From NCBI RefSeq assembly GCF_019357495.1, contig NZ_CP079110.1, positions 496,001-560,000 of the forward strand: 64,000 nucleotides of DNA, written 5' to 3'. The position numbers were made by a program, and so were the translations under genes. Shown here piece by piece: positions 34,436 to 43,440 of this stretch. The notes beneath the pieces are model-generated. The model made no database searches and had not been told where the DNA came from. It was given only the letters and a program-made list of their open reading frames with translations. How positions within the stretch are numbered: position 1 is the stretch's first letter; each line of letters starts with the position of its first letter. The DNA comes from Nosocomiicoccus ampullae. Lineage in GTDB: Bacteria; Bacillota; Bacilli; Staphylococcales; Salinicoccaceae.

Positions 34436-37057
34436 ATGTCAAAATTAGTCTATTCATTTGATGAAGGAAAAACTCAGTCGAAAGAGATTTTAGGGGGAAA
34501 AGGTTATAACTTAGCTGAAATGAAATCTCTTGGATTACCTGTTCCAGATGGCTTTACTATCACAACAACAGCGTGTATGAATTACTTAAATGAAGGTGAA
34601 GTTGTAACACCATCATTAAAAGAAGAAATTGAGAACGCTGTCAAAGATTTTGAAGAAAGAGCAAAGAAGGCATTTAATAGTGAAGACTCTTTACTGCTTG
34701 TTTCTGTAAGAAGTGGTGCTAAGTTTTCAATGCCTGGTATGATGGACACAATTTTAAACTTAGGTTTAAACGACAAAAATGTAGAAACACTTGCAGAAAA
34801 AACTGGAGATCGTCGATTTGCGTATGACTGTTATAGACGACTATTACAAATGTTTGGAGAAGTCGTTTATAAAATTCCAATGGTTGCATTTAACTCATAT
34901 TTTGACCGTTACAAAGAAAAACATAACTATGAGTTAGATACTGACATTCCAGCAGAAGGCTTAGAACATATTGTCAATTACTTTAAAGAATTATACTTAA
35001 GTGAAGCGGGGAAACCATTCCCACAAGAACCAGAAGTTCAACTGATTGAATCAGTTGAAGCTGTATTTAAATCATGGAATAACGACCGTGCACGTGTGTA
35101 CCGTGAATTAAATGATATTCCACATGATATTGGTACAGGTGTAACTGTACAAGAAATGGTATTTGGTAATAGTGGTGAACATTCAGGAACTGGTGTTGCA
35201 TTTACTAGAAATCCAGCGACTGGAGAAAACAAATTATACGGCGAATATTTAATTAACGCTCAAGGTGAAGATGTAGTTGCAGGTATTCGCACGCCTAAAG
35301 AAATATCAACATTAAAAGAAAAAGCTAAAGATCTTTATGATGAATTTGTTGATATTACTAAAAAGTTAGAAGCTCATTATAAAGATATGCAGGATATTGA
35401 GTTTACAATAGAAGACGGCAAATTATTCATTTTACAAACGAGAAATGGTAAACGTACAGCAAAAGCTGCAGTAGAAATCGCGACAGACTTAGTTGAAGAA
35501 GGACTGATTAAAAAAGAAGAAGCAATTATGATGATTGAACCAAAATCATTAGACCAATTGCTTCACCCATCATTTAATGAAAAATCTTTAGAGTCTGCAG
35601 AATTAATTACAAAAGCAGGATTACCCGCAAGTCCTGGTGCAGCTTCAGGAAAAATTGTATTTAGTGCAGAAGAAGCTAAACATTCAGCTGAAAACGGTGA
35701 AAAAGTAATTTTAGTACGTCCTGAAACTTCACCAGAAGATATTGAAGGGATGATTGCAGCAGAAGCAATCGTTACTACACATGGAGGAATGACTTCACAT
35801 GCTGCTGTAGTTGCAAGAGGTATGGGTAAATGCTGTGTAACAGGGGCATCTGATTTAAAAATAGATGGTGAAACTCGCACAGTGACTTATCCAGGTGGCG
35901 AAATTAAAGAAGGACAAGTCATTTCAGTCGATGGTGCAACTGGTAAATTATATTTAGGTGAAGTTGAAACAACTGCAAATGAACAAAGTGAAGCATTCAC
36001 TAGACTGATGAATTGGGCAGAAGAAATTAGTGATATGGCAGTTAGAATGAACGCTGAAACGAATGATGAAATTACAGCGGGCTTTGACTTTGGTGCTGTA
36101 GGAATTGGACTCGTGAGAACAGAGCATATGTTCTTTGGTGAAGAGCGTCTCGTTCAAATGAGAAAATTCATCATTGCTGAAACGAAAGAAGAAAGAGTAG
36201 AAGCGTTAAATAAAATTTTAGCGTATCAAAAAGAAGATTTTGAAAAAATATTTAGACAAGCGGATGACCGACCAGTCATTGTAAGATTACTCGATCCACC
36301 ATTACACGAATTTTTACCTCAAACTGAAAAAGAAACAAAAGAAGTGGCTGAAACGTTAGATATTACACCTGAATTTTTAAATCGACGTATTAGAGAACTA
36401 TCTGAAGTGAACCCAATGCTTGGTCATAGAGGATGTCGATTATCAATTACTTATCCAGAGTTAACAACAATGCAAACAGAAGCAATGATTGAAGCACTTA
36501 TTAAAGTAAAAGATGACGGTATTGAAAGTAATTTAGAAATCATGGTACCACTAATTTCTACATTTGAAGAGTTTAAAACACTTAAAGACGTGATTGAAAC
36601 ACGTGCAAAAGAATTAATTGAAGCGTCTGGTCAAACAGTAAACTATTCAATTGGAACAATGATAGAAATCCCAAGAGCTTGCTTTATTGCAGATAAAATC
36701 GCAAAAGAATGCGACTTCTTTAGCTTTGGTACAAATGACCTCACTCAACTTACATTCGGATTCTCTAGAGATGACGTCGGTAAATTTATCGGTGAATATG
36801 AAGAAAAAGGAATATTAGAAAACGATCCATTCCAAACAATTGATGAAGCGGTCGGAGAACTCGTTAAAATGACTGTCGAAAAAGCGAGAAGTGTTGACCC
36901 TGATTACAAGCTTGGTGTCTGTGGTGAACTTGGCGGAGACCCTCGCTCTATAGAATTCTTCAATGAAATTGGAATGTCATACGTTTCATGTTCACCATTT
37001 AGAGTTCCAGGTGCAATTCTCGCATCTGCTCAGAGTAAGGTTAAACAAGATGTCTAA
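34436..37057 (+). CDS. ppdK: Pyruvate, phosphate dikinase
   Basis: PPDK interconverts pyruvate, ATP and phosphate with PEP, AMP and pyrophosphate. The 873-residue protein has an N-terminal nucleotide-binding domain (about 1-340, LGGKGYNLAEMKSLGLPVP, VRSGAKFSMPGMMDTILNLG). The central swivelling domain carries the phospho-His in HGGMTSHAAVVARGMGKC, where the neighbouring Thr is the regulatory site. The C-terminal PEP-binding barrel (about 520-870) has GFGTNDLTQ-type sequence (SFGTNDLTQLTFGFSRDD) and CGELGGDP. The ATG at 34436 lies five bases after AGAGGTGG. It is coupled to its regulator. Confidence 0.96.
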   Translation: MSKLVYSFDEGKTQSKEILGGKGYNLAEMKSLGLPVPDGFTITTTACMNYLNEGEVVTPSLKEEIENAVKDFEERAKKAFNSEDSLLLVSVRSGAKFSMPGMMDTILNLGLNDKNVETLAEKTGDRRFAYDCYRRLLQMFGEVVYKIPMVAFNSYFDRYKEKHNYELDTDIPAEGLEHIVNYFKELYLSEAGKPFPQEPEVQLIESVEAVFKSWNNDRARVYRELNDIPHDIGTGVTVQEMVFGNSGEHSGTGVAFTRNPATGENKLYGEYLINAQGEDVVAGIRTPKEISTLKEKAKDLYDEFVDITKKLEAHYKDMQDIEFTIEDGKLFILQTRNGKRTAKAAVEIATDLVEEGLIKKEEAIMMIEPKSLDQLLHPSFNEKSLESAELITKAGLPASPGAASGKIVFSAEEAKHSAENGEKVILVRPETSPEDIEGMIAAEAIVTTHGGMTSHAAVVARGMGKCCVTGASDLKIDGETRTVTYPGGEIKEGQVISVDGATGKLYLGEVETTANEQSEAFTRLMNWAEEISDMAVRMNAETNDEITAGFDFGAVGIGLVRTEHMFFGEERLVQMRKFIIAETKEERVEALNKILAYQKEDFEKIFRQADDRPVIVRLLDPPLHEFLPQTEKETKEVAETLDITPEFLNRRIRELSEVNPMLGHRGCRLSITYPELTTMQTEAMIEALIKVKDDGIESNLEIMVPLISTFEEFKTLKDVIETRAKELIEASGQTVNYSIGTMIEIPRACFIADKIAKECDFFSFGTNDLTQLTFGFSRDDVGKFIGEYEEKGILENDPFQTIDEAVGELVKMTVEKARSVDPDYKLGVCGELGGDPRSIEFFNEIGMSYVSCSPFRVPGAILASAQSKVKQDV

Positions 37058-37874
37058 TCAGTTAAATATTTTTATAGTATCAGATAGTGTTGGTGAAACT
37101 GGAGAGTATATGCTACATGCTGTACTCTCACAGTTTCCAAATATTACAGATGATGAAATAAACATTGTAAAATACACATTTATAGATACGATTGAAAAGC
37201 TAGAACCTGTACTAACTCTCGCAAAAACAAAAAATGCAATCGTCATTACAACTTTAGTATGTCCAGAGTTAAATCAATTTGGTCAGATGTTTAAAGAAAA
37301 AGAAAATCTAACAGTTATAGACTATATGTCGCCGTTAATGAGAGAAATTGAAAATCATTCTGGGAAAACTGCCGTATTAGAAAGTGGTGCAGTACGTAGA
37401 TTAGATCGTGCGTATTTTAGACGAATTGAAGCGATGGAATTTGCTGTAAAATATGATGATGGTAAAAACTTTGACGGTATAGAAGAAGCCGATGCAATCA
37501 TTATTGGAGTTTCTAGAACTTCAAAAACACCACTGACGATGTTTTTAGCAAATAAAGGCTATAAAATCGCAAATATTCCACTCGTTCATGAAGTGAATTT
37601 ACCAAAAGAAATCTATGAATTTAATCATCTACCAATATTTGGTCTTACAGCAAGTCCAGAATATATTCTTAACATTCGTAAGAAAAGAATGGAAGTATTA
37701 GGGTTAAGTGACTCAACAAAATATGTCAGTCTTTCAAAAATTAAAGAAGAATTAAGCTACGCTGAAGAAGTATTTAGACAAGTGAACGCAACAGTAATAT
37801 CGACTGAATTTAGATCGATAGAAGAGTCTGCACATTATATTGAAAAACATTTAAAACATTATGTAGATTTTTAA
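37050..37874 (+). CDS. PPDK regulatory protein (bifunctional kinase/pyrophosphorylase, DUF299)
   Basis: This 274-residue protein of the PDRP/DUF299 family uses ADP to phosphorylate, and phosphate to dephosphorylate, the regulatory Thr of PPDK. It starts NIFIVSDSVGETGEYML and has the P-loop-like GVSRTSKTPLTMFLANKGYK near residue 150. The ATG overlaps the end of ppdK by eight bases, with AAGG nine bases upstream, matching the kinase-target pairing seen elsewhere. A perfect bidirectional terminator follows. Confidence 0.94.
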   Translation: MSNQLNIFIVSDSVGETGEYMLHAVLSQFPNITDDEINIVKYTFIDTIEKLEPVLTLAKTKNAIVITTLVCPELNQFGQMFKEKENLTVIDYMSPLMREIENHSGKTAVLESGAVRRLDRAYFRRIEAMEFAVKYDDGKNFDGIEEADAIIIGVSRTSKTPLTMFLANKGYKIANIPLVHEVNLPKEIYEFNHLPIFGLTASPEYILNIRKKRMEVLGLSDSTKYVSLSKIKEELSYAEEVFRQVNATVISTEFRSIEESAHYIEKHLKHYVDF

Positions 37875-37907
37875 AAACCAGGTGTCATTGACACCTGGTT
37901 TATTTAA
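37873..37907. terminator. Bidirectional terminator between convergent ppdK-regulator and ABC operons
   Basis: AAACCAGGTGTC (37875-37886) pairs perfectly with GACACCTGGTTT (37890-37901) around a 3-nt loop. A-rich sequence on the left and T-rich sequence on the right let it serve both convergent transcripts. Confidence 0.85.
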
Positions 37908-38503
37908 ATATCTTTTCTTTTAATAATGATTAAACATACAAACCAAGATACGACGTAGAGCACACATGAGACAATAAATGCAATATGCACAAGTAGTGTA
38001 AATGGATGAGTGCTATCTGATAGTTTTTGTATATTTTCTACCGCATATCCAAAAAATACGGCTTGAAGCATAAATAGTGTGAATACGGCGTACATCGAAA
38101 TTAATAAAGCTTTTTCTGTATTGAGTGCAAAGTTTAACGGGTAGAATACAACGGAAAGCCCGAATGTCAGTTGTAACGCGAATTCTAAATCTAAAATTGT
38201 AACTTCATACCCAAATACTTTTAGTATAAGTGTGATTAAAGCTCCACAGATAATTGCATATAATAATGTACTCATATATCGGTAATTAACGATATCATTT
38301 CTTGAAGAAGGGAGTGTTAAATCAAAATGATTGATATTTGATTTTGTGAGTAAATAGATTGCGTTAACTGGTATATATACCATTGCAACTGAAAGTATTG
38401 TATTGATTGGTGACTTCATAAAAAGCATAAACACAATGAGTACAGGGAATAATAGCAAGTATCCTGTTTGAATTTTAATATCTCTCATCATATAATTTAA
38501 CAT
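37904..38503 (-). CDS. ABC-2 type transporter permease
   Basis: This 199-residue membrane protein has about six hydrophobic segments (starting IQTGYLLLFPVLIVFMLFM) and the short SSRNDIVNYRYMSTLLYA loop typical of the ABC2_membrane_5 permeases that pair with YtrA-controlled ATPases. AAGGAGG precedes the ATG on the minus strand, within the end of the ATPase gene. It resembles PmtB of the staphylococcal phenol-soluble-modulin exporter, but the second ATPase-permease pair (PmtC/PmtD) is missing here. Confidence 0.82.
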   Translation of the reverse strand: MLNYMMRDIKIQTGYLLLFPVLIVFMLFMKSPINTILSVAMVYIPVNAIYLLTKSNINHFDLTLPSSRNDIVNYRYMSTLLYAIICGALITLILKVFGYEVTILDLEFALQLTFGLSVVFYPLNFALNTEKALLISMYAVFTLFMLQAVFFGYAVENIQKLSDSTHPFTLLVHIAFIVSCVLYVVSWFVCLIIIKRKDI

Positions 38504-39364
38504 TTATTTTTCCTCCTTAAGATGATAGAGTAAGTCATCGATTTTAATCGGTTCTATGACGACAGAATTTCCAAAGACGTTTTCAACTTCATTTGGATGA
38601 GTGGTTAATGCTTCAAAATTAATGCCATCTTTGTTAATCGATGAAAAATAAGTTTCAGTATCTCTATCTAATAATTCGTTATTTCCACGAACGATAAAGT
38701 AATTTTCTGCGAGTTCATTTTTAGATTCGTTCAGTATAATTTTTCCATCATCAATCATGACAACATAATCCGCAAGTTTTTCTAGGTCTTCAGTAATATG
38801 TGTTGAAAATAAAATTGTTTTATCTTCATTGATCATAAGTTCTCTAAGAGTATCAATAATTTCTCTTCTAACGACTGGATCTAGTCCGGTTGTCGGCTCA
38901 TCCATTATAAATAATTCTGCATTGTGAGATAGGGCAATCGCAATCGATACTTTCGCACGCATTCCTGTAGAGAAATCTTTAAGTTTTTTGTTTAAAGGTA
39001 AATTAAATGTTTCTATATAATAGTTACACGTGTCTTTATCCCAATTAGAATACGTACGTGAAACATATTTAATAATATCTTTTAATTTAAAGTTTTCCAT
39101 GTAATTATTCGCGGCATCTACATAACCAATTCTATCTTTAATTGTTGTTTCATAGTCTTCAATATCTAAACCAAATACTTTTACTTCGCCAGAATTTGGA
39201 CGTGTTAGATTCATAATCATTTCGATTGTCGTAGATTTTCCGGCACCATTTCGTCCAACAAAGCCTGTAACAAATCCCTTTTTAATATTTAAATTTAAAT
39301 CTTCAATTGAAAAATCTTTATAATGTTTATTTACATTTTTAAGTTCGACTACATGTTCAATCAT
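38504..39364 (-). CDS. ABC transporter ATP-binding protein (PmtA/YtrB-like)
   Basis: This 286-residue ATPase has Walker A GRNGAGKSTTIEMIM, the signature FSTGMRAKVSIAIALS (FSTGM replaces LSGGQ), Walker B LFIMDEPTTGLDPV and the switch FSTHI. The FSTGM form is common in ABC-2 exporters of antimicrobial peptides. The ATG at 39364 has GGAG nine bases upstream; the GTG three codons earlier directly abuts the GGAG and is rejected. Substrate is unknown; PSM-like or host peptides are possible. Confidence 0.9.
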   Translation of the reverse strand: MIEHVVELKNVNKHYKDFSIEDLNLNIKKGFVTGFVGRNGAGKSTTIEMIMNLTRPNSGEVKVFGLDIEDYETTIKDRIGYVDAANNYMENFKLKDIIKYVSRTYSNWDKDTCNYYIETFNLPLNKKLKDFSTGMRAKVSIAIALSHNAELFIMDEPTTGLDPVVRREIIDTLRELMINEDKTILFSTHITEDLEKLADYVVMIDDGKIILNESKNELAENYFIVRGNNELLDRDTETYFSSINKDGINFEALTTHPNEVENVFGNSVVIEPIKIDDLLYHLKEEK

Positions 39365-39369
39365 CGATT

Positions 39370-39741
39370 TCACTCCTCATATAAAATATTGATTAATTCA
39401 AGCAATTCATTTTTTGACAAATTCATAGATTTACTGTTATGAATCACGTCTTCAATCATCTCTTCAAGCATCTTTAATTTTCTTTCGCGAATTTGCTCGA
39501 TGTTTTGTTCTTTTACAAATGAACCTTTTCCGACGACAGAATACGTATAACCTTCGTTTTCTAACTCCTCATACGCACGTTTTGTAGTGATGACACTGAC
39601 TTTCAAATCTTTAGCGAGTTGTCGCATCGAAGGTAGCGCATCACCTTCATTTAAAGTACCGTTCATAATACTCTCTTTAATTTGATTTACAATTTGTTCG
39701 TAAATCGGAGTTTTACTCGTATTGTCAATGAGAATATCCAT
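39370..39741 (-). CDS. GntR-family (YtrA subfamily) transcriptional regulator
   Basis: This 123-residue regulator has a winged helix-turn-helix (about 10-75, PIYEQIVNQIKESIMNG, LPSMRQLAKDLKVSVITTKRAYEEL split by a short turn) and only a short C-terminal dimerisation helix, as in the YtrA subfamily. It leads the operon and should repress it by binding the inverted repeat that overlaps its own promoter. It corresponds in position and type to pmtR of staphylococci. Confidence 0.9.
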   Translation of the reverse strand: MDILIDNTSKTPIYEQIVNQIKESIMNGTLNEGDALPSMRQLAKDLKVSVITTKRAYEELENEGYTYSVVGKGSFVKEQNIEQIRERKLKMLEEMIEDVIHNSKSMNLSKNELLELINILYEE

Positions 39742-39769
39742 GGCTATAACTCCAATCTAAATTTAATAA

Positions 39770-39819
39770 TGTATATATACTCTATATACACTATACACAG
39801 TAAAATAATATTGTGTCAA
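39770..39819 (-). promoter_or_regulatory. Promoter and GntR operator of the ABC operon
   Basis: On the minus strand, TTGACA (39819-39814) and TATAGT (39795-39790) are 18 bases apart. The perfect inverted repeat TGTATATA-N5-TATATACA (39770-39790) overlaps the -10 end and the transcription start, which is a good place for autorepression by the YtrA-type regulator. Confidence 0.72.
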
Positions 39820-39901
39820 CAAATAAATGACACTTTATAATAAAATAGGGTTTAAAAAATCAAATGATAGTGTATAAATTTAATAAGAAAGGAGTCGACA
39901 G

Positions 39902-40372
39902 ATGATTATCAGACGACTTGAAGATAAAGACATTGAACCATTAATGCATTTAGTAAATATTACGATGAGAAAAATAAATACTGAAACGTATCCAGATGAG
40001 TTAGTCGAGCAATGGGTCGACGAACAAAAAGAAGATCATTATAGAAATGAAGCGAAAGACTCGCATGTTTACGTAATTGAAAAAAATGGAAACCTAATAG
40101 CAAGTGGCGGTATTTCAAAACCGGTAGACGGTGTATCGACACTTAAACTTGTTTACGTTCACCCAGATCACGGTGGTGAAGGGCTCGGTCGTAAAATTAT
40201 GGAGACTGTATTAGATGATGAGTACGGTAAAGACGCCGACAAAATTATTGGTAGTGCGTTAATTAATGCGATTCGTTTTTATAAGAAGTTTGGTTTTAGA
40301 ACAAAAGACGATGAATATATATTTAACGAAGACGGAACGATTGAAATTGAAAAAGATGTTTCAAATGAATAG
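39902..40372 (+). CDS. GNAT family N-acetyltransferase
   Basis: This 156-residue GNAT protein begins MIIRRLEDKDIEPLM and has the acetyl-CoA-binding motif LVYVHPDHGGEGLGRKIME (Q/R-x-x-G-x-G/A region, about residues 84-102) and AIRFYKKFGF near the end. The substrate is not predictable. AAGGAG lies about seven bases before the ATG. Confidence 0.88.
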   Translation: MIIRRLEDKDIEPLMHLVNITMRKINTETYPDELVEQWVDEQKEDHYRNEAKDSHVYVIEKNGNLIASGGISKPVDGVSTLKLVYVHPDHGGEGLGRKIMETVLDDEYGKDADKIIGSALINAIRFYKKFGFRTKDDEYIFNEDGTIEIEKDVSNE

Positions 40373-40389
40373 TTAAAGAAGGTAAGCTT

Positions 40390-40469
40390 ATGACATTAAA
40401 AGAAATTTGGAATCAGTTACTAGAGAAAAAGATGAGTACGTTAAATCTTTAAATGAATTACTTGATTAA
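40390..40469 (+). pseudogene. Tiny frameshifted ORF after the acetyltransferase (doubtful)
   Basis: An ATG at 40390 after GAAGGTAAG opens MTLKEIWNQLLEKK and stops at 40452. A second frame over the same bases reads TREKDEYVKSLNELLD and stops at 40469. Together they look like one small charged helical protein of about 27 residues split by an indel near 40417-40425. It is followed by a terminator. It may be a remnant or chance. Confidence 0.25.
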
Positions 40470-40477
40470 TAAATTTT

Positions 40478-40508
40478 AGCCACACATCAAATGATGTGTG
40501 GCTTTTTT
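40478..40508 (+). terminator. Rho-independent terminator
   Basis: AGCCACACATC (40478-40488) pairs with GATGTGTGGCT (40493-40503) around a 4-nt loop and runs into T6. Confidence 0.92.
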
Positions 40509-40568
40509 GTATACAATTTGGTCGGTACTTTAATGCAAATAAAAGTTATGTCCACGAATTTATATTTC

Positions 40569-40677
40569 ATTAACGTAATTAAGATATACATAAAAGACGA
40601 CTTCAATTCGTTAACGTAAATTCAATAATCATTCACTTAATGAAATTTATTTTAACGTAAATTTCTTTATCGTTAAA
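40569..40677. repeat. Second cluster of TTAACGTAAAT motifs
   Basis: The 300-base gap between the terminator at 40508 and the YfcC gene holds ATTAACGTAATT (40569), CGTTAACGTAAATTC (40609), TTTTAACGTAAATTTC (40650) and CGTTAAATTG (40671). These match the TTTACGTTAA-type units in the cluster at 11.7-12.2 kb. No ORF is seen. A TATAAT at 40767-40772 is the likely -10 of the YfcC gene. Confidence 0.6.
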
Positions 40678-40808
40678 TTGTCTACAAGATAAAAAAATCA
40701 ATGTCAATCAATTTCTTAAGCGCTCTCAATTTTCTAACAATTGTATGAATTTAATTCGAACATGTGTATAATTAAAACAAACTCTATACTATCTAGGAGG
40801 CAATACTC

Positions 40809-42227
40809 ATGGATAAACACGATGCTAAAAATAAGAAGAAATGGGAATTCCCAAATGTTTTCGCGTTATTATTTGGACTAATCGTGCTCGCAACTGCTGT
40901 TAGTTACATTATCCCATCAGGTAGTTTTGAGCGTGTAGAAAAAGAAGTGAATGGCAATGTTCAAACGTTAGTTGTTCAAGGGACTTATCAAAGTGTAGAA
41001 GCAGAGAGAACGACGTTTTTTGGAATTTTTGAAGCAGTATTTAAAGGAATGGAAAATGCTGCACCGATTATATTTTTCATATTTATAGTTGGAGGCGCAT
41101 TCGGAATTCTAGCAAAAACAGAAGCAATTGAAACTGGGTTAGAACGACTGGTTTATAAAATGGAAGATAAAAAATTTTTACTCATTCCGATAATTATGTT
41201 ATTATTCGCACTCGGTGGTGCGACGTTTGGAATGAGTGAAGAGACAATTCCATTTCTATTTATATTAGTCCCACTCGCAATACGACTCGGTTATAACCCG
41301 ATGATTGGTGCATCGATTGTAATACTTGGATCAGTTTCAGGATTTACTACAGCATTTTTAAACCCATTTACAGTTGGTATCGCTCAAGGAATCGCGGAGT
41401 TACCACTCTTTTCAGATAAAGGGTATAGAATTATTATGTGGATTATTATGGTCAGTGTGACAATCGCATGGGTCATGTTTAAAGCAAAGAAAATTGGAAA
41501 GTTAAGGCAAGAAGGTAAATTAGACGAAGATGAACTCGACTTATCAAATTATCAAGACGAAACATATTCATTAAAAGACGTTGTATTTACGACGCGACAA
41601 AAATTAATACTTGTTATATTTACGTTAACTATTCTATTTTTAGCAATCGGCGTGACGAAGTTTGGTTGGTATATTATGGAAATTGCGTCACTATTTTTAC
41701 TTTCTGGAATCATTATGGGAATCATTGGCAAAATGAACTATAACGAAATTGCGGATAGTTTTATCGATGGGTGTAAAGGACTAGTCCCTGGGGCATTAGT
41801 TGTAGGATTTGCATATGGGGTACTCGTGATACTAGAAGAAAGTATGACAATCGATACAATTTTAAATTTCCTTGCAAGCTCAATTAACGGCTTACCATCA
41901 TTAGTCTCTGCGATTGCAATGCTAATTACTCAAAGTGGATTAAACTTCTTAGTCCCGTCAGGAAGCGGTCAAGCGGCACTATCGATGCCGATCATGTCGT
42001 CAATTTCAGACTTAACAGAAGTCTCTAGACAAACTGCAGTACTTGCGTTCCAACTTGGTGACGGTATTTCAAACGCAATCACACCGACAAGTGGTGTATT
42101 AATGGCAAGTTTAGCAATTGCTAAAATCGAATGGACAAAGTGGGCGAAATTCGTACTTCCGATTATTTTAATCCAGTACTTACTCGCAGCAATCTTTGTG
42201 ACAATCGCACATTTATTTGTGTTTTAA
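40809..42227 (+). CDS. YfcC family (C4-dicarboxylate/amino-acid type) membrane carrier
   Basis: This 472-residue carrier of the YfcC/DcuC-related family has about 12 membrane segments. It shows VSYIIPSGSFERVEKEVNG at the N-terminus and FALGGATFGMSEETIPF (about residues 134-150) and ITQSGLNFLVPSGSGQAA near residue 380, typical of the family, which includes peptide/amino-acid exchangers. CTAGGAGG precedes the ATG. The amidohydrolase directly downstream suggests that it imports an amide or N-acyl/peptide substrate, but this is inference. Confidence 0.85.
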   Translation: MDKHDAKNKKKWEFPNVFALLFGLIVLATAVSYIIPSGSFERVEKEVNGNVQTLVVQGTYQSVEAERTTFFGIFEAVFKGMENAAPIIFFIFIVGGAFGILAKTEAIETGLERLVYKMEDKKFLLIPIIMLLFALGGATFGMSEETIPFLFILVPLAIRLGYNPMIGASIVILGSVSGFTTAFLNPFTVGIAQGIAELPLFSDKGYRIIMWIIMVSVTIAWVMFKAKKIGKLRQEGKLDEDELDLSNYQDETYSLKDVVFTTRQKLILVIFTLTILFLAIGVTKFGWYIMEIASLFLLSGIIMGIIGKMNYNEIADSFIDGCKGLVPGALVVGFAYGVLVILEESMTIDTILNFLASSINGLPSLVSAIAMLITQSGLNFLVPSGSGQAALSMPIMSSISDLTEVSRQTAVLAFQLGDGISNAITPTSGVLMASLAIAKIEWTKWAKFVLPIILIQYLLAAIFVTIAHLFVF

Positions 42228-42264
42228 TATATAAATTAAAACTTTAAGAGCTAGGATGAAATTT

Positions 42265-43428
42265 ATGGAAATTACTTTACAAGATTACGAAACAATAAAA
42301 AAAGATTTAGAACATAATGCGATTGATATGTATAGAAATCCTGAACTTGGTGATGAAGAATATCGAGCGATGCGCTTATTAACGAGTGAATTAGAAAAGC
42401 ATGGCTTTATAATTGATACAAATATCGTCAATCGTCCAACAGCATTTATCGCAAGCTACGAAAGTGAAAAAGAAGGTCCGACAATTTGTTACCTCGCTGA
42501 ATACGACGCACTAAAAGGATTAGGACATGCGTGCGGTCATAATTTAATCGGTAATATGAGTGTCGGTGCTGGAATTTTACTTAGTAAACGAGTCGATGAA
42601 ACCGGTGGAAAAGTCGTCGTCGTTGGTACTCCTGCTGAAGAAACAAACGGCGCAAAAGTAACGATGGCAGAAGAAGGGATATTTGACGATATGGACGTAG
42701 CACTTATGGTGCACCCGTCAGACGTATCCTCTGAAAGCGGAGATATGCTTGCAATCGATCCATTACAATTTGACTTTTACGGAAAAGCAGCACACGCGGC
42801 AGGCAATCCTGAAGAAGGTATTAACGCACTAGACGGCGTCCTTCAACTATTTAACGGTATCAATCCGCTAAGAGAACATTTAAAAGACGACGTAAGAATC
42901 CACGGAATTATAATAAACGGTGGAGATGCAGCAAACATCGTCCCAGAACACGCAACGGCTCAGTTTTACATTCGTGCAAACGAAAGAGACTATTTAGATG
43001 AAGTCGTAGAAAAAATTAGAAACGTTGCAAAAGGTGCTGCATTAATGACAGGTACAGAAGTCGTTATATCAAACTACGAATTAAGCTACAACAACTTAAT
43101 ACCAAACGATACACTGTCAGAGCTTTTTACAAAACATCATAAGAAATTTACAGATCGACCAATCAATAAAAAAGAAAAATCAACAGGCAGCGCAGACATC
43201 GGAGACGTTTCACACCGAATCCCAGCACTCCATCCATATGTCGGCATGAACTGCCCCGGCGTAAAAGCACACACGCCAGAATTCAGAGAACAAACAATTT
43301 CAGAAGACGGCTTTAAAGCACTAGAAGAAGCGGTATTAGCACTATCAAATACAGGGTTAGAATTGCTAGAGAATAGAGAAGTGCTTGAAGCGGTGAAAAA
43401 AGAACAAGCAGAAAGACTTAAGAAATAA
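42265..43428 (+). CDS. M20-family amidohydrolase/peptidase (M20D type)
   Basis: This 387-residue zinc hydrolase of the AbgB/HipO-like M20D branch has YLAEYDALKGLGHACGHNLI with the metal-binding HACGHN, then GTPAEET and ALMVHPSD. A dimerisation domain (about residues 165-280) contains FYGKAAHAAGNPEEG. The ATG at 42265 lies eight bases after AGGA; the ATG nine bases earlier overlaps the AGGA and is less likely. It probably cleaves an N-acyl or aminoacyl amide imported by the upstream carrier. Its native terminator appears to have been split by an insertion. Confidence 0.9.
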   Translation: MEITLQDYETIKKDLEHNAIDMYRNPELGDEEYRAMRLLTSELEKHGFIIDTNIVNRPTAFIASYESEKEGPTICYLAEYDALKGLGHACGHNLIGNMSVGAGILLSKRVDETGGKVVVVGTPAEETNGAKVTMAEEGIFDDMDVALMVHPSDVSSESGDMLAIDPLQFDFYGKAAHAAGNPEEGINALDGVLQLFNGINPLREHLKDDVRIHGIIINGGDAANIVPEHATAQFYIRANERDYLDEVVEKIRNVAKGAALMTGTEVVISNYELSYNNLIPNDTLSELFTKHHKKFTDRPINKKEKSTGSADIGDVSHRIPALHPYVGMNCPGVKAHTPEFREQTISEDGFKALEEAVLALSNTGLELLENREVLEAVKKEQAERLKK

Positions 43429-43440
43429 TCGCACGCGAAA
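43425..43440. repeat. Left 16-bp direct repeat of the 5.4-kb inserted segment
   Basis: ATAATCGCACGCGAAA is identical to 48833-48848. Here it overlaps the M20 stop codon and holds only the left arm and loop of a hairpin (GCACGCGAAA); the right arm is missing. At the other copy the hairpin is complete and followed by T6. Confidence 0.9.

Noticed and set aside
37904-39741. Full Pmt phenol-soluble-modulin exporter
   Set aside because: Only regulator, one ATPase and one permease are present, so a pmt gene symbol was not given.
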